Source of the DNA: Pseudomonas syringae CC1557
Lineage (GTDB): Bacteria; Pseudomonadota; Gammaproteobacteria; Pseudomonadales; Pseudomonadaceae
Reading direction: 5' to 3'
Assembly (NCBI RefSeq): GCF_000452705.1
Contig: NZ_CP007014.1
Span: 496,001 to 560,000, forward strand
DNA: 64,000 nucleotides
Part shown: positions 16,460 through 26,529 of the stretch, piece after piece
Position numbering within the stretch: the stretch's first letter is position 1
Layout of the letters: the number at the start of each line of letters is the position of its first letter
Notes under the pieces: generated by a model
The model's database searches: none
What the model was told of the DNA's origin: nothing
What the model saw: the letters and a program-made list of their open reading frames with translations, nothing else
Made by a program: the position numbers and the translations under genes

Positions 16460-18265
16460 ATGCCTGATTACAAGGCCCCCTTGCGTGATATTCGTTTTGT
16501 TCGTGATGAACTGCTCGACTATGAAGCGCATTATCAAAGTCTGCCCGCCTGCCACGATGCCACTCCAGACATGGTCGATGCCATTCTTGAAGAGGGCGCC
16601 AAGTTCTGCGAACAGGTTTTGGCTCCGCTGAACCGGGTGGGCGATACCGAGGGCTGTACCTGGAGCGAGTCGGGCGTGAAGACGCCGACTGGTTTCAAAC
16701 AGGCATACAAACAGTTTGTCGAAGGCGGCTGGCCGAGCCTGGCGCATGACCTCGCACACGGCGGTCAGGGCCTGCCCGAGTCGCTGGGCCTGGCGGTCAG
16801 CGAAATGGTCGGTGAGGCCAACTGGTCGTGGGGCATGTACCCGGGCCTGTCGCACGGCGCGATGAACACGATTTCCGAGCACGGCACGCCCGAGCAGCAG
16901 GATGCGTACCTGACCAAGCTGGTGTCCGGCGAATGGACCGGCACCATGTGCCTGACCGAGTCACACTGCGGTACTGACCTTGGCATGCTGCGCACCAGGG
17001 CTGAGCCTCAAGCCGACGGCACCTATAAGGTGACCGGCACCAAGATCTTCATTTCCGCTGGCGAACACGACATGGCCGATAACATCGTCCACATCGTGCT
17101 GGCCCGCCTGCCGGACGCACCGGCGGGTACCAAAGGCATTTCGTTGTTTATCGTGCCCAAGTTCCTCTCGGCTGCCGATGGCAGCGTGGGTGATCGCAAC
17201 GCGGTGCACTGTGGTTCGATCGAGCACAAGATGGGCATCCACGGTAACGCCACTTGTGTGATGAACTTCGACGGCGCTACCGGTTACCTGATCGGCCCGC
17301 CGAACAAGGGCCTGAACTGCATGTTCACGTTCATGAACACCGCGCGTCTGGGCACTGCGCTGCAAGGTCTGGCGCATGCCGAAATCGCTTTCCAGGGCGG
17401 CCTGAAATACGCCCGTGACCGTCTGCAGATGCGCTCGCTGACCGGGCCGAAAGCGCCGGAAAAGGCCGCTGATCCGATCATCGTTCACCCTGATGTCCGT
17501 CGCATGCTGCTGACCATGAAGGCTTTCGCCGAGGGCACGCGTGCCATGGTGTACTTCACGGCCAAGCAGGTCGACATCGTCAAATACAGCGAAGACCCTG
17601 AACAGAAAAAAGCGGCCGATGCGCTGCTGGCGTTCATGACGCCGATTGCCAAGGCCTTCATGACCGAAGTCGGCTTCGAGGCCGCCAACCACGGCGTACA
17701 GGTTTACGGTGGCCATGGTTTCATCGCCGAATGGGGCATGGAGCAGAACGTTCGCGACAGCCGTATTTCGATGCTGTACGAAGGCACCACCGGTATTCAG
17801 GCACTCGACCTGCTGGGCCGCAAAGTGCTGATGACTCAAGGCGAAGCGCTCAAGGGCTTCACCAAGATCGTCCACAAGTTCTGCCAGGGCAACGAAGGCA
17901 ACGAAGCCGTTCAGGAATTCGTGACGCCATTGGCTGCGCTGAACAAGGAGTGGGGCGAACTGACCCTGAAAGTGGGCATGGCTGCCATGAAGGACCGCGA
18001 AGAAGTGGGCGCTGCTTCGGTGGATTACATCATGTATTCCGGTTACGCCTGCCTGGCCTACTTCTGGGCTGACATGGCACGCCTGTCCGCCGAGAAGCTG
18101 GCAGCCGGTACATCGGACGAAGCGTTCTACCGTGCCAAGATCCAGACCGCACGCTTCTACTTCCAGCGCATCCTGCCGCGCACCCGTACTCACGTTGCCG
18201 CCATTCTGTCGGGCGCTGCCAACCTGATGGACATGAAAGAAGAAGACTTCGGCCTGGCTTACTAA
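16460..18265 (+). CDS. Acyl-CoA dehydrogenase (FadE-type, first copy)
   Basis: The 601-residue flavoprotein catalyses the first oxidation of fatty-acid beta-oxidation. It has the N-terminal extension of the long-chain class (MPDYKAPLRDIRFVRDELLD), the FAD/substrate block CLTESHCGTDLGMLRTRAEP, and the C-terminal block VYGGHGFIAEWGMEQNVRDS with RISMLYEGTTGIQALDLLGR. The frame is open from 16331, but the ATG at 16460 gives the same start as the second copy at 20133. It is followed by a strong terminator and is probably monocistronic. Confidence 0.93.
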   Translation: MPDYKAPLRDIRFVRDELLDYEAHYQSLPACHDATPDMVDAILEEGAKFCEQVLAPLNRVGDTEGCTWSESGVKTPTGFKQAYKQFVEGGWPSLAHDLAHGGQGLPESLGLAVSEMVGEANWSWGMYPGLSHGAMNTISEHGTPEQQDAYLTKLVSGEWTGTMCLTESHCGTDLGMLRTRAEPQADGTYKVTGTKIFISAGEHDMADNIVHIVLARLPDAPAGTKGISLFIVPKFLSAADGSVGDRNAVHCGSIEHKMGIHGNATCVMNFDGATGYLIGPPNKGLNCMFTFMNTARLGTALQGLAHAEIAFQGGLKYARDRLQMRSLTGPKAPEKAADPIIVHPDVRRMLLTMKAFAEGTRAMVYFTAKQVDIVKYSEDPEQKKAADALLAFMTPIAKAFMTEVGFEAANHGVQVYGGHGFIAEWGMEQNVRDSRISMLYEGTTGIQALDLLGRKVLMTQGEALKGFTKIVHKFCQGNEGNEAVQEFVTPLAALNKEWGELTLKVGMAAMKDREEVGAASVDYIMYSGYACLAYFWADMARLSAEKLAAGTSDEAFYRAKIQTARFYFQRILPRTRTHVAAILSGAANLMDMKEEDFGLAY

Positions 18266-18282
18266 GCTCCGCGTCAGTCACG

Positions 18283-18317
18283 AAAACCGCCTGATCGCTG
18301 ATCAGGCGGTTTTTTTA
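18283..18317 (+). terminator. Rho-independent terminator after acyl-CoA dehydrogenase
   Basis: The arms ACCGCCTGAT (18286-18295) and ATCAGGCGGT (18301-18310) pair perfectly around a 5-base loop and are followed by a run of seven or more T. Confidence 0.9.
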
Positions 18318-18329
18318 TGGCTGGTATCT

Positions 18330-18505
18330 TCAAAATCGGACGTGATGCATGCTTGCGTGGCGCTGAGCGTCACAAGCCCCACACCATCTGCTCAAGACCG
18401 GACGCAGAGCGTCGCACGATAGTTGCGGTTATCGTTCCGCCACTCCGGCGTGGCAATGCAGTCATGGACGCTCCGCGTCCAGCGCATTGGCGCGAGCGTC
18501 AATAA
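18330..18505. repeat. REP-like cluster
   Basis: The region repeats the words GACGCAGAGCGTC, GTTATCGTTCCGCCACTC and GACGCTCCGCGTCC, and resembles the elements at 387-469 in order and spacing. It fills most of the 400-base gap before the diguanylate cyclase gene. No coding potential was accepted here. Confidence 0.65.
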
Positions 18506-18667
18506 CACTTGGCGCGGCGCGTGAAGTCTATAGCTACCTATGCAATAAACATTTCCAGTCTCCTGCCGTTAAAGAAAGTAGCTCGTCTATTGATCCTGCT
18601 GAATGCATTGTTCGCTGGATGAAGGCACAATGATATCGGTTCGTTCCAGGGCAGGAGATAAACCCTT

Positions 18668-19966
18668 TTGTTGCGTCCATCCGCTGCACGCCTGAGTCAT
18701 TTTCTGCCCTCTCTGATGTTGTTGGTGGCAGGGCTTGCGGCTGCGTATGTAAAGGACTTGAACGTCTTCTTCACCTCGCTGTTCAATGTGCTGCCAACAC
18801 TGGTATTGCTATTGGGCGGTGCCTACTGCCTCGTCTACCGGCGACAACGCGAGCTGTTTCTGATGCTCACCGTGTACATCGCCTATTACCTGCTGGATAC
18901 CCAGACTGACTATTACCGCGACAACGGCAAGGTCCGGGAAGACGCGGCGGTGATTTTCCATCTGGTCTGTCTGTTACTGCCGGTATTGTTCGGTCTGTAC
19001 GCCGCATGGGAAGAACGCACTCATCTGTTTCAGGACATGGTCGCCCGGCTGGCGGTGCTGGTGGCACTGGGCGGCGTGGCGCTGGGCCTTGAGCAGAGTT
19101 ATCCGGTCGAGCTGCAAAGCTGGCTGGCGGAGATTCGCTGGCCGGCCTTGCATGGCAACTGGATGAGCCTGATCCAGTTGTCCTACCTGATGTTTCTCCT
19201 GTCGTTCGGCGTGCTGATCTGGCAGTACCTGGAAAAGCCACGCCCCCTGCATGCCGCGCAGGTTGTCGGGCTGCTGGGGTTGTTCTGGGCGCTGCCCAAG
19301 ACCTTCATCCTGCCGTTCACGCTGAATATTCTGTGCAGCCAGGTGATGTTGATGATCGCCGCGGCTGTCGCTCATGAGGCGTATCAGATGGCCTTCCGCG
19401 ATGAACTGACCGGGCTGCCCGGCCGCCGGGCGCTCAACGAAAGAATGCAGCGTCTGGGCCGCAATTATGTGCTGGCCATGAGCGACGTCGACCACTTCAA
19501 GAAATTCAACGACACCTATGGCCACGACGTAGGCGATCAGGTCTTGCGGCTGGTCGCCAGCAAGCTGTCGAAAATCACTAACGGCGGCGGCAAGGCTTAT
19601 CGCTACGGGGGGGAAGAGTTCGCCATCGTATTTGCCGCCAAAACGCTCGATGAGTGCCTGCCGCATCTGGAGGCGATTCGTGAAACCATCGCCAATTACC
19701 AGATCCAGTTGCGCAACAAGGACCATCGCCCCCAGGACGATCAGCAAGGACGCCAGCGGCGGGGCGGGCCACATGCAGGCAGCGTGTCGGTGACTATCAG
19801 TATCGGTGTTGCCGAGCGCCAGCCGGAACATCGCAGCGCGGAAGAAGTGCTCAAATGCGCCGATCAGGCGCTGTATGCCGCGAAGGGTGCAGGCCGTAAC
19901 TGCGTCGTCGCCTTTGACCAGTTGAACCGGCGCGGTGCCGTGCGCACAACCGAAACATCGACCTGA
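18668..19966 (+). CDS. Membrane-bound diguanylate cyclase (GGDEF)
   Basis: The 432-residue protein has about seven hydrophobic segments in residues 10-235 (for example FLPSLMLLVAGLAAAYV and MFLLSFGVLIWQYL) and a GGDEF domain from about 245 to 420. The active-site motif is YRYGGEEFAIVF (GGEEF near residues 314-318), so c-di-GMP synthesis is expected. The RxxD inhibitory site normally just upstream is replaced by NGGG, so product inhibition may be absent. It starts with TTG at 18668 after CAGGAGAT. The N-terminal membrane sensor is of unassigned type. Confidence 0.85.
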   Translation: MLRPSAARLSHFLPSLMLLVAGLAAAYVKDLNVFFTSLFNVLPTLVLLLGGAYCLVYRRQRELFLMLTVYIAYYLLDTQTDYYRDNGKVREDAAVIFHLVCLLLPVLFGLYAAWEERTHLFQDMVARLAVLVALGGVALGLEQSYPVELQSWLAEIRWPALHGNWMSLIQLSYLMFLLSFGVLIWQYLEKPRPLHAAQVVGLLGLFWALPKTFILPFTLNILCSQVMLMIAAAVAHEAYQMAFRDELTGLPGRRALNERMQRLGRNYVLAMSDVDHFKKFNDTYGHDVGDQVLRLVASKLSKITNGGGKAYRYGGEEFAIVFAAKTLDECLPHLEAIRETIANYQIQLRNKDHRPQDDQQGRQRRGGPHAGSVSVTISIGVAERQPEHRSAEEVLKCADQALYAAKGAGRNCVVAFDQLNRRGAVRTTETST

Positions 19967-20132
19967 TCAAATCGTTCTATTCGCGTGACCTGTTGTGACT
20001 ATTCAGTCATGACACGACCCTATGTGTCTGAAATGTTGTTCGGGTAGACTCGTGAAAACCGACCGCTGATCTTCGCCGCTGCATGCATCGATCAGCCCCC
20101 AAGTTTCTTGCTACGTGCTCACGAGGTTTGCC

Positions 20133-21911
20133 ATGGCTGACTACAAAGCGCCGCTGCGCGATATGCGCTTCGTCCTCAATGAAGTGTTCGAGGTTTCCAG
20201 ACTCTGGGCGCAACTGCCTGAGCTGGCTGAAACAGTCGACGCCGAAACGGTCGACGCCATTCTCGAAGAGGCCGGTAAAGTCACCAGCAAGACCATCGCC
20301 CCGCTGAGCCGTAATGGTGATGAGGAAGGCTGCCACTGGAAGGACACTGTGGTGACCACGCCAGCGGGCTTTCCGGAAGCCTATCGGACCTACGCCGAAG
20401 GTGGCTGGGTGGGCGTTGGCGGCAATCCGCAATTCGGCGGCATGGGCATGCCCAAAGTGGTCTCGGCTCAAGTCGAAGAGATGATCAACTCCGCCAGCCT
20501 CGCCTTTGGTCTGTACGCCATGCTGACGTCCGGTGCCTGCGTGTCGATCAACACCCACGCCACCGAAGCGCTCAAGGCGAAATTCCTGCCCAATATGTAC
20601 TCGGGTGCCTGGGCCGGTTCGATGTGCCTGACCGAGGCGCATTGCGGTACTGACCTCGGCATGATCCGCACCAGGGCCGAGCCTCAGCCTGACGACACTT
20701 ATACGATCACCGGCAGCAAGATTTTCATCACTGGCGGTGAACACGACCTGACTGAAAACATCATTCATCTGGTGCTCGCCAAACTGCCTGACGCACCGCC
20801 CGGGCCTAAAGGGATTTCGCTGTTTCTGGTGCCCAAATTCATGGTCTCTGACGATGGCAGCCTCGGTGAGCGCAATACCGTCAGCTGTGGCTCCATCGAG
20901 CACAAGATGGGTATTCAGGCGTCGGCGACCTGCGTCATGAACTTCGATGACGCTGTCGGCTACCTGATCGGCGAGCCGAACAAGGGCCTGGCAGCGATGT
21001 TCACGATGATGAATTACGAGCGCCTGGGTGTCGGCATTCAGGGCTTGGCGTCGGGTGTGCAGTCTTATCAGAACGCGGTGGAATACGCCCTTGATCGTCT
21101 GCAGAGTCGTGCCCCGACCGGTGTGCAGAACAAGGACAAGGCCGCTGACCCGATTATCGTCCACCCTGACGTGCGGCGCATGCTGCTGACCATGAAGGCC
21201 TTCAACGAAGGCGGTCGGGCGTTCTCCAGCTACGTTGCCCTGCAACTTGATATTGCCAAGTTCAGCGAGGATGACACCGCGCGTAAACATGCCGATGATC
21301 TGGTGGCGCTGTTGACGCCGGTCGCCAAGGCGTTCCTCAGCGATATCGGTCTGGAAACCACGGTTCATGGCCAGCAGGTGTTTGGTGGTCACGGCTACAT
21401 TCGTGAGTGGGGCCAGGAGCAACTGGTGCGTGACGTGCGTATCACGCAGATCTACGAGGGCACCAACGGCATTCAGGCGCTGGATCTGGTCGGCCGCAAG
21501 ATCGTCGGCTCCAACGGTGCGTTCTATCAGCTGTTCTCCGATGAAGTACGCCAGTTCATCAGCGCTTCCGACAGCTCGCTTGGCGAATTCACCCGGCCGT
21601 TGACGGCTGCGCTGAACATGCTGGACGAACTGACCGCGTGGGTGCTGGACCGCTCGCGCAATAACGCCAATGAAATCGGCGCGGCTTCGGTGGAGTATCT
21701 GCACCTGTTCGGTTACACCGCCTACGCCTATATGTGGGCAATGATGGCCAAAGCCGCCATGGGCAAGGAGCAGCAGGAAGACTTTTACGCCAGCAAGATG
21801 GGCACCGCGCGCTTCTACTTTGCCCGTTTGCTGCCGCGTATCCACTCGCTTGATGCGTCGGTACGCGCCGGCAGCGAGTCGCTTTTCCTGTTGGAGGCGT
21901 CACAATTCTGA
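20133..21911 (+). CDS. Acyl-CoA dehydrogenase (FadE-type, second copy)
   Basis: The 592-residue flavoprotein is a paralogue of the enzyme at 16460, sharing MADYKAPLRDMRFVLNE, MCLTEAHCGTDLGMIRTRAE, GGHGYIREWGQEQLVRDVRI and YEGTNGIQALDLVGR. The ATG at 20133 was chosen over one at 20115 by comparison with the first copy. It is separated from that copy by the diguanylate cyclase gene and has no PsrA-like box that I could see, so the two may be regulated differently. Substrate chain length cannot be told from sequence. Confidence 0.92.
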   Translation: MADYKAPLRDMRFVLNEVFEVSRLWAQLPELAETVDAETVDAILEEAGKVTSKTIAPLSRNGDEEGCHWKDTVVTTPAGFPEAYRTYAEGGWVGVGGNPQFGGMGMPKVVSAQVEEMINSASLAFGLYAMLTSGACVSINTHATEALKAKFLPNMYSGAWAGSMCLTEAHCGTDLGMIRTRAEPQPDDTYTITGSKIFITGGEHDLTENIIHLVLAKLPDAPPGPKGISLFLVPKFMVSDDGSLGERNTVSCGSIEHKMGIQASATCVMNFDDAVGYLIGEPNKGLAAMFTMMNYERLGVGIQGLASGVQSYQNAVEYALDRLQSRAPTGVQNKDKAADPIIVHPDVRRMLLTMKAFNEGGRAFSSYVALQLDIAKFSEDDTARKHADDLVALLTPVAKAFLSDIGLETTVHGQQVFGGHGYIREWGQEQLVRDVRITQIYEGTNGIQALDLVGRKIVGSNGAFYQLFSDEVRQFISASDSSLGEFTRPLTAALNMLDELTAWVLDRSRNNANEIGAASVEYLHLFGYTAYAYMWAMMAKAAMGKEQQEDFYASKMGTARFYFARLLPRIHSLDASVRAGSESLFLLEASQF

Positions 21912-21925
21912 GTTCGGAAAAGCTG

Positions 21926-21943
21926 TGTAAGCATTTGCTTACA
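21926..21943 (+). promoter_or_regulatory. GacA upstream activating sequence of rsmY
   Basis: TGTAAGCATTTGCTTACA is an exact match to the GacA box TGTAAG-N6-CTTACA. It is centred about 66 bases before the proposed RsmY start, the usual distance in pseudomonads. It lies immediately after the acyl-CoA dehydrogenase stop codon. Confidence 0.93.
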
Positions 21944-22000
21944 CTGCGTGGTGACATTTGGCCTCTTCCCAAAAAATGGATCCAAAGTTAATCTTGCTCC

Positions 22001-22126
22001 ATGGACGTAGCGCAGGAAGCGCACTAAGACATAACAGGGACACGTAGGGAAGCCTGCCAGGATGGCGGGGTGAAAGGGAAATCAGGGAAACAGTCTGGAA
22101 AGCCCCGCTTCGGCGGGGTTTTCTTT
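22001..22126 (+). ncRNA. rsmY: Small regulatory RNA RsmY
   Basis: About 125 bases, ending in a strong terminator (GCCCCGCTTCGGCGGGGTTTT, arms at 22103-22107 and 22113-22118). It contains eight GGA motifs (22003, 22015, 22038, 22048, 22060, 22077, 22086, 22097), the binding sites of RsmA/CsrA-type proteins, and the RsmY hallmark hairpin GCGCAGGAAGCGC at 22010-22022. The 5' end is inferred from a TTAATC-like -10 near 21988-21993. The RNA sequesters RsmA-family repressors under GacS/GacA control and so affects virulence and secondary metabolism. The RsmY rather than RsmX/RsmZ assignment rests on that hairpin. Confidence 0.9.
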
Positions 22127-22324
22127 GTCTGCGTTTCAGGAAATCAGACTTCATTGCACATGGATTCATGTGCGCAGCGAGTGTCAGGTTGCAGGTAAGG
22201 GTGATTTTCCGAGGAAAACATTTCCAGGAAAAGGCAGGCGCCGTGCCAGAGCCGTTGAACCCTCGTGAAGGCTCAGGGTCGATTAGCTGTATGGCCATTA
22301 GAGCCAATCACTCAGGAGCATCCC

Positions 22325-22486
22325 ATGGACATCATTCGTATTATCTTCGCCATTCTGCTGCCGCCCGTGGGCGTGTTCATGCAAGTCGGTTTTGCTGGCG
22401 CTTTCTGGCTGAATATCCTGCTCACCCTGTTGGGTTACATCCCGGGCATCATCCACGCGATCTACATCATCGTTTCGCGTAAATAA
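22325..22486 (+). CDS. Pmp3/YqaE family small membrane peptide
   Basis: This 53-residue hydrophobic peptide has two transmembrane segments (IIRIIFAILLPPVGVFMQVG and FWLNILLTLLGYIPGIIHAI) and the family motif LLPPVGVF with LGYIPGIIHA. The UPF0057/Pmp3 family is linked to membrane potential and salt or cold stress. An AGGAG lies 8 bases before the ATG. Between RsmY and this gene (22127-22324) I see nothing definite. Confidence 0.9.
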   Translation: MDIIRIIFAILLPPVGVFMQVGFAGAFWLNILLTLLGYIPGIIHAIYIIVSRK

Positions 22487-22500
22487 CGCCCCGGCGCATG

Positions 22501-22533
22501 GATTGATCGTTCTTTCAGCTGGAACGATCAATC
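22501..22533. terminator. Hairpin between convergent genes
   Basis: GATTGATCGTTC and GAACGATCAATC form a perfect 12-base stem around a 9-base loop, between the end of the Pmp3 gene and the last codons of the peptidase gene on the other strand. There is no clear T-run, so it may stabilise 3' ends rather than terminate. Confidence 0.5.
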
Positions 22534-24360
22534 GGCCGCATCAAGCACCTCCCGGTAAAACCTCCATTCCTTCTCCAGCGCATCTGCCAGGTTGTGTGCC
22601 TTGCGGAATCCATGGTGTTCGTCCGCGTAAAAGTGCGCTTCGGTCTTGATGCCCCTGTCCTGCAAGGCCTTGAGCATGGAACGAGTCTGTTCCGGCACTA
22701 CGACGGCATCCAGTTCGCCCTGGAAAAAGATCACTGGCACATTGATGCTGTCCGCGTGCAGCAGCGGCGTTCTGGCTTCGTAACGCTCTATGTCCTTGAG
22801 CGGATCGCCAATCAGCCAGTCCAGATAATCACCCTCGAACTTATGCGTGGCCCTGGCCAGCGCGACCGGATCGCTGACTCCATACAGGCTGGCCCCGGCG
22901 CGAAACACGTTCTGGAAGGCCAGTGCGCATAACGTGGTGTAACCCCCCGCGCTGCCGCCGCGTATGAAGGCCTGTCGTTCATCAATCAAGCCACGTTCGG
23001 CCAGGTGGGTGACGACCGCGCAGGCATCCTCGACGTCCGCCACGCCCCAGGTCAGGTGCAGGCTCTGTCGATACTCGCGACCGTAGCCGCTGCTGCCGCG
23101 ATAATTCAGGTCCGCCACGGCGAAGCCGCGATGCGTCCAGTATTGAATGCGCGGGTCGAGCACCGGGTAGCAGGCCGAAGTCGGGCCGCCGTGGATGAAC
23201 ACCACCAGCGGCGGCTTCTGCGCCCCAGTCATGGCCGGATAGAAATAACCGTACGCCTCGGCTCCGCCGCTCGGGTAGCGCAACGCTTGTGCAAGGCTGA
23301 TCTGTTCGACAGGCAGCGGAGAGCCGCCACCGGCCAACACCTGCACACTGTGATCGACACGTGAAATGGCCAGCACGGCAGACGTGCTGAATGGCGAGGC
23401 CGCGATGCAATAGATAAAATCCTCGTCGACGGCGAGGCTGCGGAACCGGTTGTATCCGGCGCTGAAATCTTCGGCGGAGCCGTCGGCCTGACACAGCCCC
23501 AATACCCAGGAACCGTCCTGCGCCCAACTGGCCAGATAGCCCTCGTTGATCGGCAGCCAAGTGCAACTGCCCAATTGCCAGGGCGCAGATGCATGGTCAG
23601 CGGGCGCGGCCGGAAGCGACACAAACCCGGAAGCCGATTCGCCCCACGGCTGCCAGAAGCCGGCGCGATCAGTCAGGCAGTACAGTTGGCCCTGAGTATC
23701 GAAGCGCGGTTGTTGCAAGGATTCTTCAGTGTCATCACCTGCAACACATACAGCAGTGCCCCAGTTACCACTGTCCTGCCTGGTCGCACACATCAGGCGG
23801 GTACGGGTCCACGGCTGATGCGGGCGCTGCCATTCGATCCAGGCCAGACGTTTGCCGTCGGCGCTGATAATGGGCGACGCATAGAAGTCCGCACCTTCGG
23901 CCAACAGCTCGCGCTGGCCGTCAGCCAGGGCGATGGACACCAGCCGATGGGTGGTGTGGTCTTCTTCAACGGCGAGAATCCGGTCGTTGCTGAAAAACAC
24001 ACCACCGTAGCGTTTGTCACCCTGAGTCAGGGCAACCGGCTCGCTGGCGTCCAGCGCCTGTCGATAAAGCTGCTGATCACGCTCATTGACGAACACCACG
24101 GCGTCGTCGGCCAGGCAGAATGAGCCACCGCCGTATTCATAGACCCGGCTGCGCACGCTGAAACCCTGAGGCGTCAGGCAACGCTTGCTGTTCGCGTACC
24201 AGTGCCAGATGCGGCTGGCGCCATCTTCGGGCCGGTATTCATTCCAGAACAGGCCTGCGGAATTGACGTCCAGCTCGGCGAAGTCGACGCCCGCGGCAAC
24301 CGCCTGCGCGGCGCTCAGGGGTTCAGGAAGATTTTGCGATGAGTCGTGAGTTTCGGTCAT
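22528..24360 (-). CDS. S9 family prolyl oligopeptidase-like peptidase at the end of the pqq cluster
   Basis: The 610-residue protein has a beta-propeller-like N-terminal part and a C-terminal alpha/beta hydrolase with the serine in [11 protein letters not shown], the Asp in [10 protein letters not shown] and the His in DEHHGF, plus [11 protein letters not shown]. Its start (ATG at 24360) lies 38 bases inside the 3' end of pqqE, so it is co-transcribed. A peptidase in this place is called PqqM in some pseudomonads, as I recall. Its role in PQQ maturation is unproven. Confidence 0.85.
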   Translation of the reverse strand: MTETHDSSQNLPEPLSAAQAVAAGVDFAELDVNSAGLFWNEYRPEDGASRIWHWYANSKRCLTPQGFSVRSRVYEYGGGSFCLADDAVVFVNERDQQLYRQALDASEPVALTQGDKRYGGVFFSNDRILAVEEDHTTHRLVSIALADGQRELLAEGADFYASPIISADGKRLAWIEWQRPHQPWTRTRLMCATRQDSGNWGTAVCVAGDDTEESLQQPRFDTQGQLYCLTDRAGFWQPWGESASGFVSLPAAPADHASAPWQLGSCTWLPINEGYLASWAQDGSWVLGLCQADGSAEDFSAGYNRFRSLAVDEDFIYCIAASPFSTSAVLAISRVDHSVQVLAGGGSPLPVEQISLAQALRYPSGGAEAYGYFYPAMTGAQKPPLVVFIHGGPTSACYPVLDPRIQYWTHRGFAVADLNYRGSSGYGREYRQSLHLTWGVADVEDACAVVTHLAERGLIDERQAFIRGGSAGGYTTLCALAFQNVFRAGASLYGVSDPVALARATHKFEGDYLDWLIGDPLKDIERYEARTPLLHADSINVPVIFFQGELDAVVVPEQTRSMLKALQDRGIKTEAHFYADEHHGFRKAHNLADALEKEWRFYREVLDAAD

Positions 24361-25492
24361 TGCGAAAGGCCAGCTCTTCAATGGTTTGAGTAGCAGTTTC
24401 GGACTCGTCGCGAGCCTGAGTGATGATCCCGTGGTGATAGGATTTACTGCACACCGGGTCAGCATTGGCTGCATCGCCGGTGAGCATGAAGGCCTGGCAG
24501 CGGCAGCCGCCGAAGTCTTTTTCTTTCTCGTCACACGAGCGGCAAGGCTCGGGCATCCAGTCGTAACCGCGAAAACGGTTGAAGCCGAACGAGTCGTACC
24601 AGATGTGCTGCATGCTGTGATCGCGCACATTCGGAAACTGGATCGGCATCTGTCGCGCGCCGTGACAGGGCAGTGCGGTGCCGTCCGGGGTTACGGTCAG
24701 GAAGATATTGCCCCAGCCATTCATGCAGGCCTTGGGACGCTCTTCGTAATAATCGGGGGTGACGAAGATCAGCTTGCACGGGTGATTTTCCGCCTCCAGC
24801 CGCTCGCGGTACTCATTGGTGACCGCTTCTGCACGCACCAGTTGATCCCGGGTTGGCAGCAGTCCGACACGATTCAAATGCGCCCAGCCATAGAACTGAC
24901 AGGTCGCCAGTTCGACGAAATCCGCTTCCAGCGCCAGGCACAGCTCGATGATCTTGTCGATCCGGTCGATGTTGTGCCGGTGTGTGACGAAGTTCAGCAC
25001 CATCGGATAGCCGTACTTTTTCACTGCACGGGCCATTTCCAGCTTTTGCGCAAAGGCTTTCTTCGAGCCTGCGAGCATGTTGTTGACCTGCTCGTCGCTG
25101 GCCTGAAAGCTGATCTGGATGTGGTCCAGCCCGGCTTCCTTGAAGGCGATGATCTTTTCTTCGGTCAGACCGATGCCCGAGGTGATCAGGTTGGTATAAA
25201 AGCCCAGTCGCCGAGCTTCGGCGATCAGCTCGGCAAGGTCCTGACGCACCAGTGGCTCGCCGCCGGAAAATCCGATCTGCGCCGCACCCATCTCCCGCGC
25301 TTCCTGCATAACCTTGAACCACTGTTCGGTGGTCAGCTCCTGGCCCTGTTTGGCGAAGTCCAATGGGTTGGAGCAGTAAGGGCACTGCAGCGGGCAGCGA
25401 TAGGTCAGCTCGGCGAGCAGCCACAGCGGCAGGCCGACCTCGGGAGTGGGTGGGATGTAGGGGCTATTGGTCGCGAGCACGGTGTCAGACAA
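24323..25492 (-). CDS. pqqE: PqqA peptide cyclase PqqE (radical SAM)
   Basis: The 389-residue radical-SAM/SPASM enzyme joins the Glu and Tyr side chains of PqqA by a carbon-carbon bond. The SAM-cluster motif is [11 protein letters not shown] near residue 30, and the C-terminal SPASM cysteines are in [30 protein letters not shown]. No ATG fits: the frame is open to 25588 but upstream residues do not look like PqqE. A TTG at 25492, overlapping the pqqD stop by 8 bases, gives the usual N-terminus [15 protein letters not shown]. Confidence 0.93.
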   Translation of the reverse strand: MSDTVLATNSPYIPPTPEVGLPLWLLAELTYRCPLQCPYCSNPLDFAKQGQELTTEQWFKVMQEAREMGAAQIGFSGGEPLVRQDLAELIAEARRLGFYTNLITSGIGLTEEKIIAFKEAGLDHIQISFQASDEQVNNMLAGSKKAFAQKLEMARAVKKYGYPMVLNFVTHRHNIDRIDKIIELCLALEADFVELATCQFYGWAHLNRVGLLPTRDQLVRAEAVTNEYRERLEAENHPCKLIFVTPDYYEERPKACMNGWGNIFLTVTPDGTALPCHGARQMPIQFPNVRDHSMQHIWYDSFGFNRFRGYDWMPEPCRSCDEKEKDFGGCRCQAFMLTGDAANADPVCSKSYHHGIITQARDESETATQTIEELAFRNDRNSRLIAKSS

Positions 25493-25769
25493 GATCGATC
25501 CAGTTTTTCTTTTTGGCGCCTTCCATGAACTCGTCGACGTCCATGCCCAGCTCGGGAACATTAGGGAACTGGCGATGAAGCTCGTCAATGATGGCGGCGA
25601 TCGTGCGCTGCCCGTCGATCAGCCCGCCAATCAGGGCCGCGCTTTCATTGAGTTTGATCATGCCTTCAGGGTAAAGGACCACATGGGCCTTTTGCGCAGG
25701 CTCATACTGAAAGCGGTAGCCCTGATGCCACTTGGGCGTCAATGCCCGGAATGTCGGATCGTGCTTCAT
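25485..25769 (-). CDS. pqqD: PQQ peptide chaperone PqqD
   Basis: The 94-residue protein binds the PqqA precursor and presents it to PqqE. Family blocks [33 protein letters not shown] and [14 protein letters not shown] are present. It overlaps pqqC by four bases (ATGA) and pqqE by eight. Length and sequence are standard. Confidence 0.95.
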   Translation of the reverse strand: MKHDPTFRALTPKWHQGYRFQYEPAQKAHVVLYPEGMIKLNESAALIGGLIDGQRTIAAIIDELHRQFPNVPELGMDVDEFMEGAKKKNWIDLV

Positions 25770-26521
25770 AGGGTAATCCCCTTATGCCAGACCTTCTGGT
25801 CTGTAACGCTGTGATACGGCGGGCGGTTCAGTTCGTAGGCCATGGACATCGCATCGAGCATGCTCCACAGAATGTCGAGTTTGAACTGCAGGATTTCCAG
25901 CATACGCTGCTGGCCTTCATAGGTAGTGTAGTGCTGTAACGTGATCGCGAGACCGTGTTCCACATCGCGCCGGGCCTGACCCAGGCGAGTGCGGAAATAC
26001 TCATAGCCTGCCGGGTCGATCCACGGGTAATGCTGCGGCCAGCTGTCCAGTCGCGACTGATGGATCTGCGGCGCGAACAATTCGGTCAACGAGCTGCTGG
26101 CCGCCTCCTGCCAGTTGGCACGGCGAGCGAAGTTCACATAGGCGTCGACCGCGAAGCGTACGCCAGGCAATACCAGTTCCTGAGAGCGCAACTGATCCGG
26201 GTCCAGCCCGACGGCCTGACCGAGGCGCAACCAGGCTTCGATGCCGCCGTCTTCACCGGGCGCGCCGTCGTGGTCGAGCAGGCGCTGAATCCATTCGCGA
26301 CGAATCTCGCGATCCGGGCAATTGGCCAGAATCGCGGCGTCCTTGAGCGGAATGTTCATCTGATAGTAGAAACGGTTGGCAACCCAGCCCTGAATCTGTT
26401 CGCGGGTCGCGCGGCCTTCGTACATCGCTACGTGAAACGGGTGATAGATGTGGTAATACGCGCCCTTGGCACGCAGGGCCTGCTCGAATTCTGCGGGGGA
26501 CAACGCAGTCGCTTCGCTCAT
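25766..26521 (-). CDS. pqqC: Pyrroloquinoline-quinone synthase PqqC
   Basis: The 251-residue cofactor-free oxidase performs the final ring closure and eight-electron oxidation that yields [37 protein letters not shown] and [20 protein letters not shown] are characteristic, including the active-site His and Tyr region. It starts 8 bases after pqqB. Confidence 0.96.
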   Translation of the reverse strand: MSEATALSPAEFEQALRAKGAYYHIYHPFHVAMYEGRATREQIQGWVANRFYYQMNIPLKDAAILANCPDREIRREWIQRLLDHDGAPGEDGGIEAWLRLGQAVGLDPDQLRSQELVLPGVRFAVDAYVNFARRANWQEAASSSLTELFAPQIHQSRLDSWPQHYPWIDPAGYEYFRTRLGQARRDVEHGLAITLQHYTTYEGQQRMLEILQFKLDILWSMLDAMSMAYELNRPPYHSVTDQKVWHKGITL

Positions 26522-26529
26522 GTCAGCTC

